The notes under the pieces were generated by a model that made no database searches, was not told the DNA's origin, and worked only from the letters and a program-made list of their open reading frames with translations. Below, one piece after another: positions 30,047 to 32,614 of a stretch of DNA of 32,614 nucleotides. Positions within the stretch are counted from its first letter, which is position 1; each line of letters opens with the position of its first letter. The position numbers and the translations under genes were made by a program. Source of the stretch: Chara braunii (Eukaryota; Streptophyta; Charophyceae; Charales; Characeae); NCBI GenBank assembly GCA_003427395.1, contig BFEA01000049.1:1568495-1601108 (forward strand), read 5' to 3'.

Positions 30047-30208
30047 TTGTCACACACCTGGGTTTGGGACTTGTCACGCACTCCCCTGGAACTTGTTGTA
30101 TGCTGGCTTGAAAGTTGGAATCTCTCCCTCACTTACGTGACGGCGGTGCTATGATTCATTTGTCACACACTCGTTTGGGACGTGCCACACATTCGTCTGA
30201 AACTTGTC
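30047..30208. repeat. Degenerate 22-24-bp minisatellite
   Basis: The unit TTGTCACACACTCGTTTGGG recurs in diverged form starting near 30047, 30071, 30160 and 30182. Isolated CTTGTCA motifs extend over 29960-30330. Confidence 0.55.
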
Positions 30209-30490
30209 AGCCTATCCTTCCCTTCTTTGACTGGAAAAAATAAAATAAAAATCCCTCCCTTCCTTGACTGAGCTGATTGGTGTGCCAAAAGTTTGACTGT
30301 CACACTCTTGCCACTTGTCATTTCTTCACACATCTGCTTGCTATCTGTCTTAGCCTTAGAGGATAATGTTATGCTCTAGCCTGTTGTTTGTCATATTCTG
30401 GGAGGGTGATGCAATCCTCTCATTTAATGGTTGTCGTGCACTGACATCAGCCAGTCACTGCTGAAGTATAAGCGTGTGAGTTTGTTACAG

Positions 30491-30599
30491 AGTCACAAGC
30501 TCGATCGGCACTCCCTTGAGAGGAATCTCCCATCTGCAGTCTTGTTTGCTCGTCAGCATCTCAAATGCGGTCATTCCATTTTCATTTGCTGCAGGGATG
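30491..30599 (+). CDS. RIT1: RIT1-family gene, exon 3 (gene continues)
   Basis: The 109-bp exon follows TTTGTTACAG in phase 0 and encodes residues 813-848: 'SHKLDRHSLERNLPSAVLFA', then 'RQHLKCGHSIFICCRD'. This is the DUSP-like segment with the degenerate phosphatase-loop motif (CC.DGE in the family). It ends in phase 1 at GATG|GTGAGT, a strong donor, so the next exon should supply the rest of a Gly codon. Roughly 60-90 C-terminal residues are still missing, and I find no matching exon before the window ends. The assembly junction at 31044 may be the reason. Confidence 0.85.
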
Positions 30600-30769
30600 G
30601 TGAGTCATTCGTTCACAATTAGCTCATTTTCCTGTCCTGTTCTTCGATTTTAACAACATGCTTCTTTCTTGACCCAACGGAAAACCCGGAAGCAATCACC
30701 ATTCCTATTTTTGCAAAACAAAAAGAAAATGGGCTGCAAGCTCAGAGAATACCCATCTCCATTTCTTGC

Positions 30770-31043
30770 TCCTCCTCCCTCCTTTATACCCAACATGTAA
30801 TTCCGCACTGCCCCTCTTCCTGCTCTCTCTCCACTCTGTTTCACCATCTTTCAATCCCTTCTCTCTCTTCTCCTTCCTTACCTTCCCCTCTCTCCCTCCC
30901 TTTCTTTTCCTCCCTCCCTCCCTCCCTCCCTCCCTCCCTCCCTCCCTCCCTACCTTTCTCCCTCCCTTCTTTCCTTGTTCTCTTCTTCCATTCCTTATCC
31001 TTTCCTTCTCTTTACATCCTTTCTTGTTCCCTCCTTCCTATCC
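30770..31043. repeat. CT-rich low-complexity block, copy 1
   Basis: TCCCTCCTTTATACCCAACA begins a pyrimidine-rich stretch with (CCCT)n at about 30908-30952. The same opening recurs at 31076 after the adapter sequence. Confidence 0.7.
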
Positions 31044-31075
31044 CTGTCTCTTATACACATCTAGATGTGTATAAN
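31044..31075. other. Nextera/Tn5 mosaic-end adapter junction (assembly artefact)
   Basis: CTGTCTCTTATACACATCT (31044-31062) is directly followed by AGATGTGTATAA (31063-31074) and an N (31075). This is the 19-bp transposase mosaic end joined to the start of its reverse complement, the circularisation junction of Nextera mate-pair libraries. It is not genomic sequence. Confidence 0.95.
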
Positions 31076-31319
31076 CTCCCTCCTTTATACCCAACATGTA
31101 ATCTCGTGCTGCCCCTCTCCATGCTCCCTCTCCACTCTCTATCTCCATCTTTTGATCCCTTCTCTCTCTTCTCATTCCTTACCTCCCTCTCTCTCCGTCC
31201 CCTTCTTTTCCTCCCTCCCTCACCTCCCTCCCTGCCCCCCTCACCCTCCCATCTCCCTTTCTACACCTGCCTTCCTGTCTTCCTCCTCCTCCCCGTCCTT
31301 CCCTCCCATCTCCATTTCT
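31076..31319. repeat. CT-rich block, diverged copy 2
   Basis: It starts with CTCCCTCCTTTATACCCAACA as at 30770 and stays alignable for about 150-200 bp with many substitutions (for example TCTCGTGCTGCCC against TTCCGCACTGCCC). Because it begins exactly at the adapter N, it may come from another locus or allele. Confidence 0.65.
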
Positions 31320-32135
31320 ATACCTGCCTTGCTGGCTGATGGTCGCCGGTTGTCGGAAACTGTTCAAATTTTCGACGAGCGCTACTAGGTGATCCATTCG
31401 TTCTTCCAGCTCGCGGAACGATGGATCAATGCTTGACGATGCCGTGTGCCTGTGCGGCACGTCATCCTTCTCCAACATGTCAAGGTGGGCATGGAGGCTC
31501 TTGAGAGTCTCCTCATACTCAGCAATGGTATGTGCCTGCCGAGCCAGCTCCACTTGTTGCCAATTACAAGTGAGGATGACTTGGTGCATCATGTTGGCAA
31601 GGGCTGACTTGGTCTGCTCCTCCGCAGTTGGTTCCGTCGTCTCCGCTGGATCAACATTCCATGCTTGAAGTGCGGCGGTATGAGCGGCTTCCTGCTGCAT
31701 GAGGACAGATGCGGCATCTTTTCGAGCTTTGTTATGGTTGGCAGATGCTTCAGCGTGCTGCCGGCGCCGTTGCTCCGCGTTACGTGCAATGACGTTGAGG
31801 CGTGCCGTTTCGGCTGCCGCCTCGCGTTGCTGTTCTTCTCGTACTTGTTGCATGTAGGTGCCGAGGCGGGCCAGGAAGGCCATCATGGTCTCTCCTTGCT
31901 GCCGGACTGGCACAGCATTGAGGGCTCCCACAGGTGTCGCAGTGGAACCCACCTGCTGGACCTGTGGGACCAGGGGGTTCAAGCTGCACGCCTCGCGTGG
32001 ACTGCCGGATGCGGCATTGTCCACCGTGGGGTTGCCCTGGGCGTCCATTGCAGAGGGGTGGGCCAGGGGTAGCTGCTGTTCTGCTGCGGCTGCCTGCCCT
32101 TCACGCGCTGCGATGCGTTTGCTGCGTCGGAGCAT
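31320..32135 (-). CDS. Gag-like retroelement ORF, N-terminal part
   Basis: From an ATG at 32135 the frame encodes about 272 plausible residues. It has a basic start 'MLRRSKRIAAREGQAAAAEQ', a Gln/Pro/Asn-rich stretch, then a long charged, Ala/Glu/Gln-rich helical part ending in a coiled-coil-like 'LEERMDHLVALVENLNSF'. After about 31320 the frame runs into the CT-rich repeat and encodes meaningless Gly/Arg repeats. A donor-like CAG|GTATAG sits at that point. No enzyme motif is present. It resembles the N-terminal part of plant/algal Ty3-type gag proteins in composition, but family assignment is inference. It may not be physically linked to the RIT1 locus. Confidence 0.45.
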
Positions 32136-32177
32136 AAGCTGCAGTTAGCTGCTGTACGGTGACGGCTGACGAGGTAC

Positions 32178-32270
32178 TGCTGACATGGCACTGCTGCTGA
32201 TGTGGCCCTGCTGACGTGGCACTGCTGCTGATGTGGCCCTGCTGACGTGGCACTGCTGCTGACGTGGCAC
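32178..32270. repeat. 31-bp minisatellite, three copies
   Basis: Units at 32178-32208, 32209-32239 and 32240-32270 contain TGCTGACGTGGCACTGCTGC followed by TGATGTGGCCC. Each full unit carries TGACGTGGCA (TGACATGGCA in the first), a sequence that resembles ACGT-core bZIP sites. It lies just upstream of the minus-strand gag-like ORF. Confidence 0.9.
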
Positions 32271-32456
32271 TTACCAAAACGGGAATGCAGGCAAAAGGGT
32301 TGGGTGGGAGGGAAAGCGCAGGAAGGTAACCAACCAAACTGTACTTTCCTCGCGGTCCTAATCAACAGAATAAAAAAAATAAAAAATAACAAGCGGACCC
32401 GCCGCGGCTCTGCCTGCGGCGAGAAGAGCAAAGATTGTGGGAACTGAGGTGGGGGG

Positions 32457-32516
32457 ATGAGAGAGAGGGAGATAGAGAGAGAGGCAGAGAGAGTGAGAAA
32501 GAGTGAGAGAGAGAAA
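32457..32516. repeat. (GA)n-rich simple repeat
   Basis: Interrupted GA dinucleotide repeats are present. The remaining bases to the window end hold nothing recognisable. Confidence 0.85.
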
Positions 32517-32614
32517 AGGATGAAAAAGGTGGACTTCAGGAATACGAAATATGTATATACATGTATCCTTTCCGTTGTGTGCCACGTGGCACGCTGGTGT
32601 GCGCTGCAAAAAAA

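Noticed and set aside
31179-31319. C-terminal Gly/Arg-rich RNA-binding tail of the gag-like protein
   Set aside because: It is the translation of the CT-rich simple repeat beyond a donor-like site and next to the artificial junction.

Overview
KIND OF ORGANISM. This is a nuclear contig from a eukaryote of the green-plant lineage, with large introns and many transposons. I suspect a charophycean alga such as Chara, but that is inference. Reasons: an initiator-tRNA 2'-O-ribosyl-phosphate transferase gene (Rit1 family, known from fungi and plants) with an approximately 9.5 kb intron; a TrmL-type SPOUT methyltransferase with a transit-peptide-like leader; decayed Ty3/gypsy and LINE retroelements; MITE-like foldbacks; and many microsatellites. 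Four isolated Ns (1181, 1275, 2335, 31075) and a Nextera transposase-adapter junction at 31044-31074 show that this is a short-read assembly with at least one artificial join.

LAYOUT. 1-3850: no recognisable protein. The notable content is an array of eleven hairpins (1105-2050) with a constant TAAGTT loop and arms that change but stay complementary, then a three-copy 120-bp repeat and a series of perfect hairpins leading to a TATA-like box at 3771. 3909-4901: a possible three-exon hypothetical gene. 5981-12461 (minus strand): a degenerate Ty3/gypsy element with integrase, RNase H, reverse transcriptase, protease-like region, CCHC zinc knuckle and gag. Its gag is split by a 575-bp MITE with a TTAA target duplication. 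12462-16614: intergenic, with minisatellites and a 373-bp foldback element.

16615-30599 (plus strand): the main gene, a Rit1-family enzyme. Exon 1 (16615-18940) carries almost all of the catalytic domain. Exons 2 (28479-28588) and 3 (30491-30599) carry the C-terminal DUSP-like domain. The phases agree (1, then 0) and the downstream end is not found here. Intron 1 holds, on the opposite strand, an intronless TrmL-like tRNA 2'-O-methyltransferase (21241-22275). Three organelle/bacterial-style tRNA relics (Val-UAC, Asp-GUC, Ser-GCU) lie just downstream of it on its own strand. Intron 1 also holds a tRNA-sized insertion with 13-bp direct repeats, a LINE RT remnant cut by a poly(T) tract with its own 10-bp duplication, and microsatellites. 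The acceptor of exon 2 lies in a 115-bp tandem duplication, so an intact-looking decoy acceptor sits 115 bp upstream.

31044-32614: after the adapter junction the CT-rich sequence restarts as a diverged second copy, followed by a minus-strand gag-like ORF (31320-32135). Its physical linkage to the RIT1 locus is doubtful.

HOW GENES WORK TOGETHER. The two confident genes both encode tRNA 2'-hydroxyl modification enzymes (T-stem position 64 of initiator tRNA; wobble position 34), nested one inside the other. Whether that arrangement has any function is not shown by the sequence.
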